In this document: positions 1-7,743 of the stretch, piece after piece
How positions within the stretch are numbered: position 1 is the first letter of the stretch
Layout of the letters: the number at the start of each line of letters is the position of its first letter
Assembly: GCA_964576715.1 (NCBI GenBank)
Contig: CAZNWE010000079.1
Coordinates: forward strand, 1 to 17,183
DNA: 17,183 nucleotides
Direction of reading: 5' to 3'
From: SLRI01 sp964576715
GTDB lineage: Bacteria; Pseudomonadota; Alphaproteobacteria; Geminicoccales; Geminicoccaceae
Translations under genes and position numbers: made by a program
Notes under the pieces: generated by a model
Databases searched by the model: none
Told to the model about the DNA's origin: nothing
The model's input: the letters and a program-made list of their open reading frames with translations, nothing else

Positions 1-946
1 CCTCGGCCAGGAGCCGCTCGGCGCTTGCCGCGTCGGTGATGACGGTGTTGAGATAGCCGGCCCTGATCACCGCCTTGATGACCTGCGTCTTGGCCGGGCC
101 GCCGGAGGCGAGGATCGAGGTCGGCACGTTGGCGAGCTCGTGCGGGGCGAGGCCGATGACCCGCTGGTTGACGGGATGGTCGAGCAGCCGGCCCTCGGCG
201 TCGATGAAATGGGCGAGGCAGTCGCCGACGGCGCCCGCCTCGAGCAGCGACGCGACCTCCTCCTCGCTCAGCAGATGCAGGCGACGGATGGTCGAATCGG
301 GGCCGAGGCTGCCGACGCTGACCAGGGCGATGTCGATCTGCCGGGCCCGCTCGAGCACATCGCCGATCGCCGCCTGCTCGATGAAGATGATGCGGCTTTC
401 GGCACAGGAGGTGAAGGTCGGGGCAGCGAGATAGTAGCACTCGGCACCGAACAGGTCGGCGAAGCGCGATGCCGTTTCATAGGTGTTGATGGCCGAGGCC
501 CGGGTCAGCCCGCCGATCAGCGAGACCACCGACAGCCCTTCCAGCGCCCGCCGCTCGATCGCCTTCAAGGAGCCCAGCATGGTGCGCCCCCAGGCGACCC
601 CGATGCTCATCTCGGGCGCCAGCCGGTCGGAGACGTATTGGCCGGCCGCCATGCCGATCACCGCCGGCAGCTGGGCCGGATCCTCCGGGGTCGGCACGAC
701 CACGGCGTCCTTCAGCCGGAAGCGCTCGACCAGTCGCCGCTCGAGGGCGACGCAGGGGGCGAGCTTGGCGTTGATGCGGATCTGCACGATGCCGCGCTCG
801 CGACAGATGGCGAGCTCGCGGTTGACCCGTACCCGGCTGAAGCCGACGCGGTCGGCGATCTCGCTCTGGGTCAGCCCCTCGACGTAGTAGAGCCAGGCGA
901 TCCGGGTGCGCTGCTGCTCGGCGGTGTCGAAGGGGACGGTGGCCAT
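1..946 (-). CDS. SorC-family sugar-binding transcriptional regulator (C-terminus cut by window edge)
   Basis: The reading frame is open from ATG at 946 to the window edge, giving about 315 residues, so only a few C-terminal residues are likely missing. The N-terminus carries a helix-turn-helix at about residues 15-55 (TQSEIADRVGFSRVRVNREL). The rest resembles the SorC/DeoR-type sugar-phosphate effector domain, with SIGVAWGRTM near residue 117 and a SLIGG segment after it. SorC regulators bind a phosphorylated sugar and control the operon they sit in; EryD of erythritol operons is one example. The start is 13 bases past the stop of the RpiB gene, so it is the last visible gene of the polyol operon, and autoregulation by a pathway intermediate is likely. 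No strong Shine-Dalgarno precedes the ATG, which suggests translational coupling. The family call is firm; the effector is unknown. Confidence 0.9.
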   Translation of the reverse strand, partial: MATVPFDTAEQQRTRIAWLYYVEGLTQSEIADRVGFSRVRVNRELAICRERGIVQIRINAKLAPCVALERRLVERFRLKDAVVVPTPEDPAQLPAVIGMAAGQYVSDRLAPEMSIGVAWGRTMLGSLKAIERRALEGLSVVSLIGGLTRASAINTYETASRFADLFGAECYYLAAPTFTSCAESRIIFIEQAAIGDVLERARQIDIALVSVGSLGPDSTIRRLHLLSEEEVASLLEAGAVGDCLAHFIDAEGRLLDHPVNQRVIGLAPHELANVPTSILASGGPAKTQVIKAVIRAGYLNTVITDAASAERLLAE

Positions 947-959
947 CGGGTTCGGGCGC

Positions 960-1430
960 TCAGCCGGCCGGCGCCCGGCGGTAGTCCCGATCGAGGGCGT
1001 CGATCTTGGCGACCTTGGCGCCGGAGCGCGCCGCCTGGAACGCGTTGGCGAGCCAGATGTCGACCAGCATCTTGGCGACGGCCGGGCCGGTGATCTGCGC
1101 CCCAAGCGTGATCACCTGGGCGTTGTTGGAGGCGATGGCGCGCTCGGCGGTGTACGGGTCGGTGACGCAAACGGCGCGCACGCCGGGCACCTTGTTCGCA
1201 GTGATCGCCATCCCCGCGCCGGTGCCGCAGACCAGGATGCCGCGGTCGAAGGCGCCGGCGGCGATCCGTTCGGCCAGCGAGCGGCCGAGGTCCGGGTAGT
1301 CGACCGGATCGCTGCTGTCGACGCCCATGTCGACCACCTCGACCCCCTGCTCCTGGAGGTGCGCCTTGACCGCTTCCTTGAGCGGCAGCCCGAGATGGTC
1401 GGCGGCGATGACGACCTGGCGCGTCGGCAT
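960..1430 (-). CDS. rpiB: RpiB/LacAB-family sugar-phosphate isomerase
   Basis: The product is 156 residues, the usual RpiB length. It shows the N-terminal ADH motif (D11-H12), the DSSDPVDYPD segment at 38-47, and the catalytic-cysteine motif LVCGTGAGM with C68, followed by ANKVPGVRAV. RpiB enzymes interconvert phosphorylated aldoses and ketoses in the cytoplasm. Related enzymes act on ribose-5-P, allose-6-P, galactose-6-P, or, in tetritol pathways, tetrose/tetrulose phosphates (EryI/DerI/LerI types). The SNNAQVITLGAQ segment at 101-112 resembles what I recall of EryI-type proteins and departs from the more common HND...GAR form of ribose-5-P isomerases. ATG at 1430 is chosen because AGAGGA lies about 8 bases upstream and the family N-terminus begins there. 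The upstream dehydrogenase stop is 2 bases away. Family certain; exact substrate inferred from context. Confidence 0.9.
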   Translation of the reverse strand: MPTRQVVIAADHLGLPLKEAVKAHLQEQGVEVVDMGVDSSDPVDYPDLGRSLAERIAAGAFDRGILVCGTGAGMAITANKVPGVRAVCVTDPYTAERAIASNNAQVITLGAQITGPAVAKMLVDIWLANAFQAARSGAKVAKIDALDRDYRRAPAG

Positions 1431-1432
1431 GG

Positions 1433-2485
1433 TCAAAGGTCCTCTTCGCGGCGGTGGTGAAAGGCACGCCAGGGGATGACGAGCGGCTCGTTCGCGCGGA
1501 TCGCCCGCATGATCGCGCATGTCAAGGGTAGATCGTCCCGGGCCAGAGGGCCGGCGGCGAGCATCGCATCGAGGGTCGGCCCGACGGCCAGCGCCAGCTC
1601 CGCCCCTTCCACCGTATCCTCGGGCATCCGCTCGGCCTTGGCCCGGCCGTAGGTCCAGCCGGCACCGAGCAGTCGGCCCATGCGGCTGTTCCGCCCACCC
1701 TGCACCGTGACGTAGAGATCGCCGACCCCGGCGAGGCCGTGCACGCTCTCCGGCCGGCCGCCGAGTGCGGCGTTGAGCCGGCCGAGCTCGAGCAGCGACT
1801 GGTTGAACAGGGCGGCGGCGAGGTTGTGCATCCGCGCCTGGTTCGGCACCGGCGTGGCGACCTCCAGCATGCCGGCGGGAGCGCCGATGGCCAGCGCGAA
1901 GAAGTTCTTGAAGGCGGCGCAGACCTCGGTGCCGACGAGGTCGCGGCTGGCCCGGGCGTGGTAGTAGGGTGCTCCGACCATGCCGAGCACCCGTCCGGTC
2001 AGGGCGGCGTCCGCGAAGCTCACGACCACGGCGGTGTCGCGCCGCACCGCAAGCTCGCCGGCGATGCAGGGACCGCCGACCGCCCCGACCGGGCAGTCGA
2101 GCGCCGCCCCGACGGGCGCTGGCAGGATGTCGATCCGCTGGCCGTCGGCGCGCAGCCCCTTGGTCAGGAGGAGGATCGGCCGCCGGCTCTCGAGCAGCGG
2201 CGCGAGCCGGCCGATCGCCCAGTCGATCCCGGCCGAGCTGACGCCCAGGACGACGAGCTCGACGGTCTCGTCCAGGGCCAGGGCGAGCTCCTCGTGGTGA
2301 AAGGCCTGCACGGCTTCCGGCAGGGGTATGCCGAGCCGCGGATGCACCCGATCGCGGCGCACCGCCTCGATCAGGGCGTGGTCGAGATGGGTGCCGACCA
2401 GCCGCACCTCGCAGCCGGCGTCGGCGAGCGGCAGGGTGAAGGCACTGCCCATGACCCCGGCACCGAGGACGAGGACGGTCGGCAT
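1433..2485 (-). CDS. NAD(P)-dependent glycerol-3-phosphate dehydrogenase-family protein
   Basis: The product is 350 residues. The N-terminal Rossmann motif is GAGVMG at 8-13. Further GpsA-type landmarks are LLTKGL (K109), GGPCIAGELA at 137-146, CAAFKN with candidate catalytic K193, and GLAGVGDLYVT at 250-260 followed by RNSRMG. Classical GpsA reduces dihydroxyacetone phosphate to sn-glycerol-3-phosphate for lipid synthesis. Here the gene lies inside a polyol operon between a G1PDH-like dehydrogenase and an RpiB-type isomerase. A catabolic role on a related polyol phosphate is therefore more likely than housekeeping GpsA. ATG at 2485 has GAGGGA just upstream and begins directly at the nucleotide-binding strand; longer in-frame extensions would run into the preceding gene. 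The previous gene's stop is 7 bases away. Family sure; substrate uncertain. Confidence 0.85.
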   Translation of the reverse strand: MPTVLVLGAGVMGSAFTLPLADAGCEVRLVGTHLDHALIEAVRRDRVHPRLGIPLPEAVQAFHHEELALALDETVELVVLGVSSAGIDWAIGRLAPLLESRRPILLLTKGLRADGQRIDILPAPVGAALDCPVGAVGGPCIAGELAVRRDTAVVVSFADAALTGRVLGMVGAPYYHARASRDLVGTEVCAAFKNFFALAIGAPAGMLEVATPVPNQARMHNLAAALFNQSLLELGRLNAALGGRPESVHGLAGVGDLYVTVQGGRNSRMGRLLGAGWTYGRAKAERMPEDTVEGAELALAVGPTLDAMLAAGPLARDDLPLTCAIMRAIRANEPLVIPWRAFHHRREEDL

Positions 2486-2492
2486 GGCCGGC

Positions 2493-3788
2493 CTATCCCT
2501 CGCCCCGCGCGAAGGCGCCGAGCCGCCCGGTGGCGGCAGCAAGATCGAGGAAGGTGAAGCGGTCGCGGATCTCGTGGGCGTGGGCGACCGCGGTCCGGTA
2601 GAGGTCGGGGTCGAGGCCGAGATCGGCCGGGCGGGTCGCGGCCCCGGCGGCGGCGAGCGTCGCCTCGAGGCGGATGGGCGGCACGGCGAGCCGGGCGAGC
2701 GCCCGCCGCCAGTCGTCCCAGTAGCGCTCGAGCCGGGCGTTGGCCCTGGCCAGGCGTTCGGCGTCGAGGACCTTGGCCTCGAGGGCGGCGATGCACAAGG
2801 GTGCCTTGTCGCCATAGCGGGCAGCCAGGGCGGCCCGGTCGAGCGGCATCGCCGCCAGCACCGGCGGCGACGTCTCGGCCAGCAGCAGGGCCTGCAGCCG
2901 GGCCATGGTGAGGGTGGCGAGGCCGACCTGCTCGCCGTGCAGCGAGCCCGGATGGGGCCTCGCGAACATGTCGATGAAATGGCTGATGCCGTGCTCGCCC
3001 ATCGAGCCCGAATGGCTGGTGCCCGAGACGATGACCCCGAGCCCGCCGAGCGTCAGGATGTGGACCAGGGCCGCCACCGCGTCGAGATCGCCAGACAGCA
3101 GGCGGGGGGCGGCGGCGAACAGCTTGGGCTCGTCGACCAGCTGCAGGTCATAGGGGCTCTCGAAGTAGGGCGTGTTGAGCAGCAGATGCGAGAACAGCCA
3201 GTCGATCTGCGCGACGCCGCGGCAGATGGCATCGCCGAGGCCGGCACGAATCATCCGCCGGGGTGCGGCCGCCTGGATCTCGAGGTCGAAGAACACGCCG
3301 GCCGGGGCGTGCGCCTCGAGGCTGAGCTTGTAGTCGCCCCGGGTGATCGAGACGGTGCTCGTCACATAGCCGTTCATCGACGGGGCGGTGGCGAAGACGG
3401 CGCACGGCCGGCCATCGGCGAAGGTCACGTATTTGCAGAGGTCGTTCAGGGTGCCGGAGCCCACAGCCACGAGCCCGTCGCAGTGGCGGGTTCGCTCGCG
3501 CAGCAGTGCCGCGGTCGCCTCGTCCGCCTGCGGGTGATCGAGCACCACCGACAGCGCGCCAGAAAGCGCTGCCTCGACCCGTCTGCCCATCACCGCGTGG
3601 GTGTTCTCGTCGCTGACCACGGCCAGCCGGCCGGCGAGCCCGGCCTCGCGGACCAGGGCCGCCTCGCGGCCGGCGAGGCTGCGCGCCAGGACGATCGAGC
3701 GGATCGGGCAGCGGACCGACTCGCCGGTCTCGATCAAGCGGTAGCGGCCGGCGACGAAGTCCTGGATCAGGGCGGCACCGCTGCTCAT
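2493..3788 (-). CDS. Iron-type alcohol dehydrogenase, sn-glycerol-1-phosphate dehydrogenase (AraM/EgsA) family
   Basis: The product is 431 residues. Family landmarks are the nucleotide-binding GSGTLND at 110-116, TAPSMNGYVTST at 134-145, and the metal-binding set GLGD (D186), GEHGISH (H266) and HGEQV (H284). These correspond to the Asp-His-His ligands of G1PDH enzymes. In archaea and Bacillus (AraM) such enzymes interconvert dihydroxyacetone phosphate and sn-glycerol-1-phosphate with NAD(P)H. In this operon the protein probably oxidises a polyol phosphate made by the neighbouring kinase, or a stereoisomer not accepted by the adjacent GpsA-type enzyme. The ATG at 3788 overlaps the kinase stop in an ATGA arrangement, so the two are translationally coupled. 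The protein is longer at its C-terminus than typical G1PDH, with a helical extension after about residue 330. Family assignment is confident; substrate is inferred. Confidence 0.87.
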   Translation of the reverse strand: MSSGAALIQDFVAGRYRLIETGESVRCPIRSIVLARSLAGREAALVREAGLAGRLAVVSDENTHAVMGRRVEAALSGALSVVLDHPQADEATAALLRERTRHCDGLVAVGSGTLNDLCKYVTFADGRPCAVFATAPSMNGYVTSTVSITRGDYKLSLEAHAPAGVFFDLEIQAAAPRRMIRAGLGDAICRGVAQIDWLFSHLLLNTPYFESPYDLQLVDEPKLFAAAPRLLSGDLDAVAALVHILTLGGLGVIVSGTSHSGSMGEHGISHFIDMFARPHPGSLHGEQVGLATLTMARLQALLLAETSPPVLAAMPLDRAALAARYGDKAPLCIAALEAKVLDAERLARANARLERYWDDWRRALARLAVPPIRLEATLAAAGAATRPADLGLDPDLYRTAVAHAHEIRDRFTFLDLAAATGRLGAFARGEG

Positions 3789-5341
3789 GCGGCACCGTGT
3801 TCGGCGGCCGGTGCTGTCGCGTGGCGATGCTTGAAGGCGGCGAGTGCTGCCTGCGCCTCACGGGTAGCCGGGTAGAGGCGCTCGAAGATCAGGCGCAGCT
3901 CCTCGTAGCGGGCGTGCCGGTCCGCGTCGGGTGCGACGGTGCTGTGCACCTTGCCGGCCATCGCCGATACCGCGGCCGCGGCCGAGACGAACCACCCCGC
4001 CCCCTTGGCGGCGGCGATCGCCGCGCCGAGCGACGTCGCCTCGACGGTCGCGAGGCGGCGCACCGGCTTGCCCGTCGCATCGGCGATGATGCGACACCAG
4101 AGATCGCTCTTCGAGCCGCCGCCGATGGTCATCAGTTCGCTGACGGGCTGGCCGGTGACCCGCTCGATGTTGCGCGTGCCCATCGCCTGGTCGAGGGCGA
4201 TCCCCTCCATCATGGCGCGGTAGAGATGGCCGCGGCCGTGCTCGCCCGACAGCCCGACGATCAGCCCGCGGGCGTCCTGGTCCCAATAGGGATTCATCAC
4301 CCCGCCCCAGTAGGGCAGCAGCAGCAGCCCGCCGGCGCCGACCGGCAGGGCTGCGGCGGCGGCCTCGAGCTCGCCGTAGATCGCCGGGTTCGCCTCGGGA
4401 TCGGCGCCGAAGACGTGCTTGACGAACCAATCGGTGAGGAAGGTGCCGGTGCGCAGGCAGAGCTCGTAGATGTAGCCCTCGCCGGAGACGCTGGTCATCG
4501 TGCGAAACGCCGGGTCGGTGGCGTAGGCCTCGCCGTAGACGCCGCAGACGCTGGCCGTGCCGAGATTGAGATAGGCCCGGCCCGGGACCAGCGTGCCGAC
4601 TCCGAGCCCGCCGGCCTGGCCGTCGCCGCCACCGGCGACGACCAGCGTGCCGGCCTCGAGCCCGGTGGCCTCGGCCGCCTCGCCGGTCACCTCGCCGAGC
4701 ACCGAGCCCGGGGCCACGGCGGTGGCGAAATGCTTCGGCGTCAGGCGCAGCGCCTCGAGGATCGGCTCGCTGTAGCATTTGGCCTCGAGGTCGTAGACGC
4801 CCGTCGGATCGGCCGATGCCCAGCTCGTTCGGTAGAGGCCGGTGAGCCGCCAGACGAGATAGCCATGCACTTCGAGGAAGTGCGCCGTCTTGGCGTAGCG
4901 GTCGGGGGCCAGGCGCATCAGCCAGTGCAAGGCGTAGAGGCAGGGGGTCGGATCCGGGGTCTTGCCGGTGATCGCCAGCAGCCGGTCGCGGCCGAGCTTC
5001 TTGCTCAACAGCCCGACATCCTCGCGACCGCGCTCGTCGAGCCAGGTGATCGCCGGGCCGAGCGGCTCGCCGGCCGCGTCGAGGGCGACGAACGTCTCGC
5101 GCTGGTTGGCGATCGCCAGGGCCGCCACCCGGCTCATCTCGATCTTGGCACCGAGCTCGCCGAGGGCCGCACAGGCCGAGCGCCACCAGTCGTTGGCGTG
5201 CTGCTCGTAGCGGCCGGGCTCCGGGTTGTGCAGGGCCAGGGCGGAGCGCCCCTCGGCGACCAGCTGCCCGCCGCGGTCCCAGGCGATCGCCTTGGTCGCC
5301 GTGGTGCTGCTGTCGATGCCGATGACCAGGTCCTTGTCCAT
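3785..5341 (-). CDS. FGGY-family carbohydrate (polyol) kinase
   Basis: The product is 518 residues, the normal FGGY length. The first ATP/phosphate loop is IGIDSSTTATK from about residue 7. The catalytic Asp is probably D240 in AGGGDGQAGGLG. LNLGTASV at 258-265 and the adenosine motif GGGSKSDLW at 407-415 complete the fold. The segment ANQRET at 78-83 and W100 match the glycerol-contacting Arg-Glu and Trp of glycerol kinase, whereas xylulokinases normally carry a GQMHG-like segment here. The Tyr that closes the glycerol pocket appears replaced, with DPTPC at 130-134. It likely phosphorylates a small polyol or ketose in the cytoplasm and feeds the two downstream dehydrogenases. ATG at 5341 has GAGG 6 bases upstream. 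The gene heads a tight operon; its probable promoter lies in the 263-base gap to the MDR gene. Substrate not determined. Confidence 0.88.
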   Translation of the reverse strand: MDKDLVIGIDSSTTATKAIAWDRGGQLVAEGRSALALHNPEPGRYEQHANDWWRSACAALGELGAKIEMSRVAALAIANQRETFVALDAAGEPLGPAITWLDERGREDVGLLSKKLGRDRLLAITGKTPDPTPCLYALHWLMRLAPDRYAKTAHFLEVHGYLVWRLTGLYRTSWASADPTGVYDLEAKCYSEPILEALRLTPKHFATAVAPGSVLGEVTGEAAEATGLEAGTLVVAGGGDGQAGGLGVGTLVPGRAYLNLGTASVCGVYGEAYATDPAFRTMTSVSGEGYIYELCLRTGTFLTDWFVKHVFGADPEANPAIYGELEAAAAALPVGAGGLLLLPYWGGVMNPYWDQDARGLIVGLSGEHGRGHLYRAMMEGIALDQAMGTRNIERVTGQPVSELMTIGGGSKSDLWCRIIADATGKPVRRLATVEATSLGAAIAAAKGAGWFVSAAAAVSAMAGKVHSTVAPDADRHARYEELRLIFERLYPATREAQAALAAFKHRHATAPAAEHGAA

Positions 5342-5506
5342 GCTACCTCACGGTCGCCCGGGAGATGCCGCGCCCACCGAGGAGCGCGCCGACCTCGCCG
5401 ACCCGGCCCGATCGGTGCGCCCACAGGTCCGGCGCGGCGCTGCCGTGCACCGCGCTAGTCCGCCACTGGCTACCGGCCATCATGCTGTTCGCTACGACCC
5501 TCGCGG

Positions 5507-5535
5507 AACTTTTGTCGCCCTGTCCGAACAAACTT
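5507..5535. promoter_or_regulatory. AT-rich imperfect inverted repeat, candidate operator of the kinase operon
   Basis: In the 263-base gap between the MDR dehydrogenase and the kinase (5342-5604), the only AT-rich island holds the arms AACTTTTGTCG (5507-5517) and CGAACAAACTT (5525-5535). The arms match in 8 of 11 positions and are separated by 7 bases. The site is about 165-195 bases upstream of the kinase ATG, which suits a regulator-binding site for the SorC protein. This is an inference from symmetry and position only. Apart from the kinase Shine-Dalgarno I see nothing else convincing in the gap; a 73-codon minus frame there (5343-5564) looks like a chance frame. Confidence 0.35.
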
Positions 5536-5604
5536 ATCGCAGGCGGTGGAGGGACGCCAGTCATTGTCGACCAACCCGCAAGAGCGCAACGGCACTACGG
5601 GGGC

Positions 5605-6624
5605 TCAACCGGGCTCGACCACGACCTTGAGCGCCGCGTCTGCGTAGGCGGCGAGCATCGCCAGGGCGTCGGGCACGGTCTCGAGCCCGATGCGATGGCT
5701 GATCCAGGCCGCGGGATCGACCCGGCCGCGCGCCACGAGGTCGATCGCCCGCGGCAGCACGTCGCCCATCCGGCGCGAGAAGACGACCTGCAGCTGCTTG
5801 CGCCGTGGCGTGGAGGCCTCGAACGCATAGCCGTTGCCGTCGGGGATGCCGACCACCACGAGCCGCCCGCCGATCGCCGCCGCCTCGGTGCCGTGCGCGA
5901 AGCCGTGCGGGCTGTTGGTCGCTTCGAAGACGAGATCGGCACCCCGCCCCGCGGTCGCCGCGAGGAGCCCGGGCAGCGACGCGAAGGCGCCGGCGGCACC
6001 AAGGCGCGACGCGGCCTGGCGCCGGTAGGCCACCGGCTCGACGACCAGCGGCTCGGCGATCCCGGCGACCTGCAAGAGCTGCAGGATGCCGAGCCCGATC
6101 GGCCCGGCCCCGAGCACCGCCACCGTCTCGAACCATTGCGGCCGGCCGAGATCGACGGCGTGGATACAGATCCCCAAGGGCTCGAGCAGCGCCGTGGTCG
6201 CGGCCGAAAACGCCTCGGGCACCGCAAACAGCTGTTCCGGGGCCACCGCCACCGTCGCCGTCAGCCCGCCATGATGGGGCGGTGCTCCCAGCATCACGGT
6301 GTGCGGGCAGAGATTGGCCTGCGCCCGATGGCACCAGGCACAAGCACCGCAGGGTCGCGCCGGCTCGATGACGACGCGCGCGCCGGCGGCGATGTTGCGC
6401 TCGGGCACGGCCGCACGGACCCGTCCCGCCACCTCGTGGCCGGGCACGAAGGGTTCGGCGATCGCTTGGGCGGCCCCGATGCCGCCCTCCTTGTAATAGT
6501 GCAGGTCGCTGCCGCAGAGCCCGACCGCCTCGACGTCGACGAGCACCATGCCAGGCCCGGCATTGGGGCTCGGCAGGTCGCCGAGCCGGACATCGTAGGG
6601 CGCATGGATGAAGACAGCACGCAT
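5605..6624 (-). CDS. Zinc-dependent medium-chain polyol dehydrogenase (L-idonate/sorbitol dehydrogenase-like)
   Basis: The product is 339 residues. The catalytic zinc ligands are C37 (GLCGSDLHYYKEG), H63-E64 (PGHEVAG) and E148 (LLEPL). The structural zinc lobe has the four cysteines C92, C95, C98 and C106. The Rossmann motif is GAGPIGLG at 172-179, with E196 at the end of the second strand, which favours NAD over NADP. LHYYKEGG is typical of L-idonate 5-dehydrogenase and related sugar-alcohol dehydrogenases, which oxidise polyols to ketoses. ATG at 6624 is chosen because the family begins MRAVFIHAP; a 30-residue upstream extension has no homology-like features. It lies 108 bases downstream of lysR on the same strand and 263 bases upstream of the kinase operon. 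It may feed ketose to the FGGY kinase or to the DhaK-type enzyme. Confidence 0.88.
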   Translation of the reverse strand: MRAVFIHAPYDVRLGDLPSPNAGPGMVLVDVEAVGLCGSDLHYYKEGGIGAAQAIAEPFVPGHEVAGRVRAAVPERNIAAGARVVIEPARPCGACAWCHRAQANLCPHTVMLGAPPHHGGLTATVAVAPEQLFAVPEAFSAATTALLEPLGICIHAVDLGRPQWFETVAVLGAGPIGLGILQLLQVAGIAEPLVVEPVAYRRQAASRLGAAGAFASLPGLLAATAGRGADLVFEATNSPHGFAHGTEAAAIGGRLVVVGIPDGNGYAFEASTPRRKQLQVVFSRRMGDVLPRAIDLVARGRVDPAAWISHRIGLETVPDALAMLAAYADAALKVVVEPG

Positions 6625-6732
6625 GGGCGGTTCACCGAGCTCTCGTTCAAGCGGTCGTGCGACCGAGCGATACCGGCGATCGATGGCGCAGCAAAGCCCG
6701 GCCGGCACCGGCAAACCCTCGCATAAGCGGAC

Positions 6733-7632
6733 TCAGGCGGCGCGGGCCTGGGGCACGGCGGCACGGACCCCGGCCACGACGTGGTCGACCAGGGCGTCGA
6801 GCAGGGGCGAGGGCGCGTCGCCGCGGCGCAAGAGGAGGATGGCGATCTCGGGCAACGGTGGCAAGCCCTCGGCCTCGCCCAGGGCGACGAGCCCGGGGCG
6901 GAGATTGCTCGGCAGGATGGTGCCGACGGCGAGGCCGGTCTCGACCGCGGCGTAGATGCCGGCGATCGACTGGCTCGAATAGGCGACTCGCCAGGGCCGG
7001 CCGCTGGCATCCAGGGCGCGGGTCGCATGACGGCGAAAGACGCAGTCCTCGTGAAAGATGGCGAGCGGCAAGGGCGTCTCGTCCTGCGCGCAGTGGCCGC
7101 GGGCGGCGACCCAGACGAGCGGCTCGCGATGCAGGACGATGCTGCCCGGCGCGCCGTCGCCCGGGGTGACCCCGTGGCCCGCGGTAACCAGGGCGAGGTC
7201 GATGGCCCCGCGCTCGACCAGCTTCGCCGCCTGGTGCGACGGCAGCGAGCGGAGATCGACCCGGACCTTCGGGTGGCTCGCGGCAAAGCGCACGAGGATG
7301 CCGGGCATGAACGAGCTGGCATAGTCGTCCGGGGCGGCGATCCGCACCTCGCCGGCGAAGGCCTCGCGGTCGAACGCGGCCAGCGCCTCGGCCTGCGCCT
7401 TGAGGATGCGCCTGGCGTGCGTCACCAGGAGGTCGCCATCGGCGGTGAGCCGCGCCTCGCGCCCCTGCCGCTCGAACAGCTTGCGGTCGAGCTGGGCCTC
7501 CAGCCGGCGCATCTGCATGCTGACGGCCGACTGCGTGCGATGCACCTGGAGGCCGGCGGCGGTGAAGCTGCCGGTCTCGGCGATGGCGACGAGACTCTTC
7601 AGGTTGTCCGGGTCGAGCATGCGGTGATCCAT
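6733..7632 (-). CDS. LysR-family transcriptional regulator
   Basis: The product is 299 residues, the standard LysR length. The N-terminal winged helix-turn-helix covers about residues 5-65, including FTAAGLQVHRTQSAVSMQMRRLEAQL. The effector-binding domain follows from about residue 90, starting GEVRIAAPDDYASSFMPGIL. LysR proteins bind upstream of divergently transcribed targets and respond to a small-molecule co-inducer. Here the divergent target is the small ORF and dhaK starting at 7744/7925, and the MDR dehydrogenase lies downstream on the same strand. ATG at 7632 is preferred because AGGA lies about 8 bases upstream; a second in-frame ATG is four codons later. Family assignment is secure; the effector is unknown, though a ketose or its phosphate would fit. 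Confidence 0.92.
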   Translation of the reverse strand: MDHRMLDPDNLKSLVAIAETGSFTAAGLQVHRTQSAVSMQMRRLEAQLDRKLFERQGREARLTADGDLLVTHARRILKAQAEALAAFDREAFAGEVRIAAPDDYASSFMPGILVRFAASHPKVRVDLRSLPSHQAAKLVERGAIDLALVTAGHGVTPGDGAPGSIVLHREPLVWVAARGHCAQDETPLPLAIFHEDCVFRRHATRALDASGRPWRVAYSSQSIAGIYAAVETGLAVGTILPSNLRPGLVALGEAEGLPPLPEIAILLLRRGDAPSPLLDALVDHVVAGVRAAVPQARAA

Positions 7633-7652
7633 GAGGAATCCTGATGCTTCGC

Positions 7653-7679
7653 ATTAGATCAATTCGTTGGACTGATCAA
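7653..7679. promoter_or_regulatory. Candidate LysR operator and lysR promoter in the divergent gap
   Basis: The gap between lysR and the plus-strand genes contains the perfect 5-base arms GATCA (7657-7661) and TGATC (7673-7677), separated by 11 bases. This is the kind of interrupted dyad LysR proteins bind. On the minus strand TTGATC (7679-7674) and TCTAAT (7658-7653) could be -35 and -10 elements of lysR, with a short 15-base spacer. On the plus strand TTGGAC (7667-7672) and GATATG (7691-7696) are a weak candidate for dhaK. The dyad is seen; its role is inferred. Confidence 0.35.
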
Positions 7680-7730
7680 CCGACACCGCCGATATGACCG
7701 CTAACGACCACGCCCCAAGCGGGCATGAAC

Positions 7731-7740
7731 GGAGGTGATC
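7731..7740 (+). promoter_or_regulatory. Very strong Shine-Dalgarno (GGAGGTGATC) of the small leader ORF
   Basis: Ten consecutive bases complementary to the canonical 3' end of 16S rRNA lie directly before ATG at 7744, with 8 bases between GGAGG and the ATG. It is the strongest ribosome-binding site in the window and is the main reason for calling the small ORF and choosing its start. Confidence 0.7.
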
Positions 7741-7743
7741 GTC

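Noticed and set aside
2328..3875. 515-codon plus-strand frame opposite the G1PDH-like gene
   Set aside because: Shadow frame; the real gene has conserved metal and nucleotide motifs and overlaps its operon neighbour by ATGA.
3797..5458. 553-codon open frame on the plus strand opposite the FGGY kinase
   Set aside because: The minus strand encodes an intact kinase with all FGGY motifs; the plus frame has no recognisable domain.
5343..5564. 73-codon minus-strand frame between the kinase and the MDR dehydrogenase
   Set aside because: No Shine-Dalgarno, no motif and composition like non-coding DNA; it covers the probable operon promoter region.
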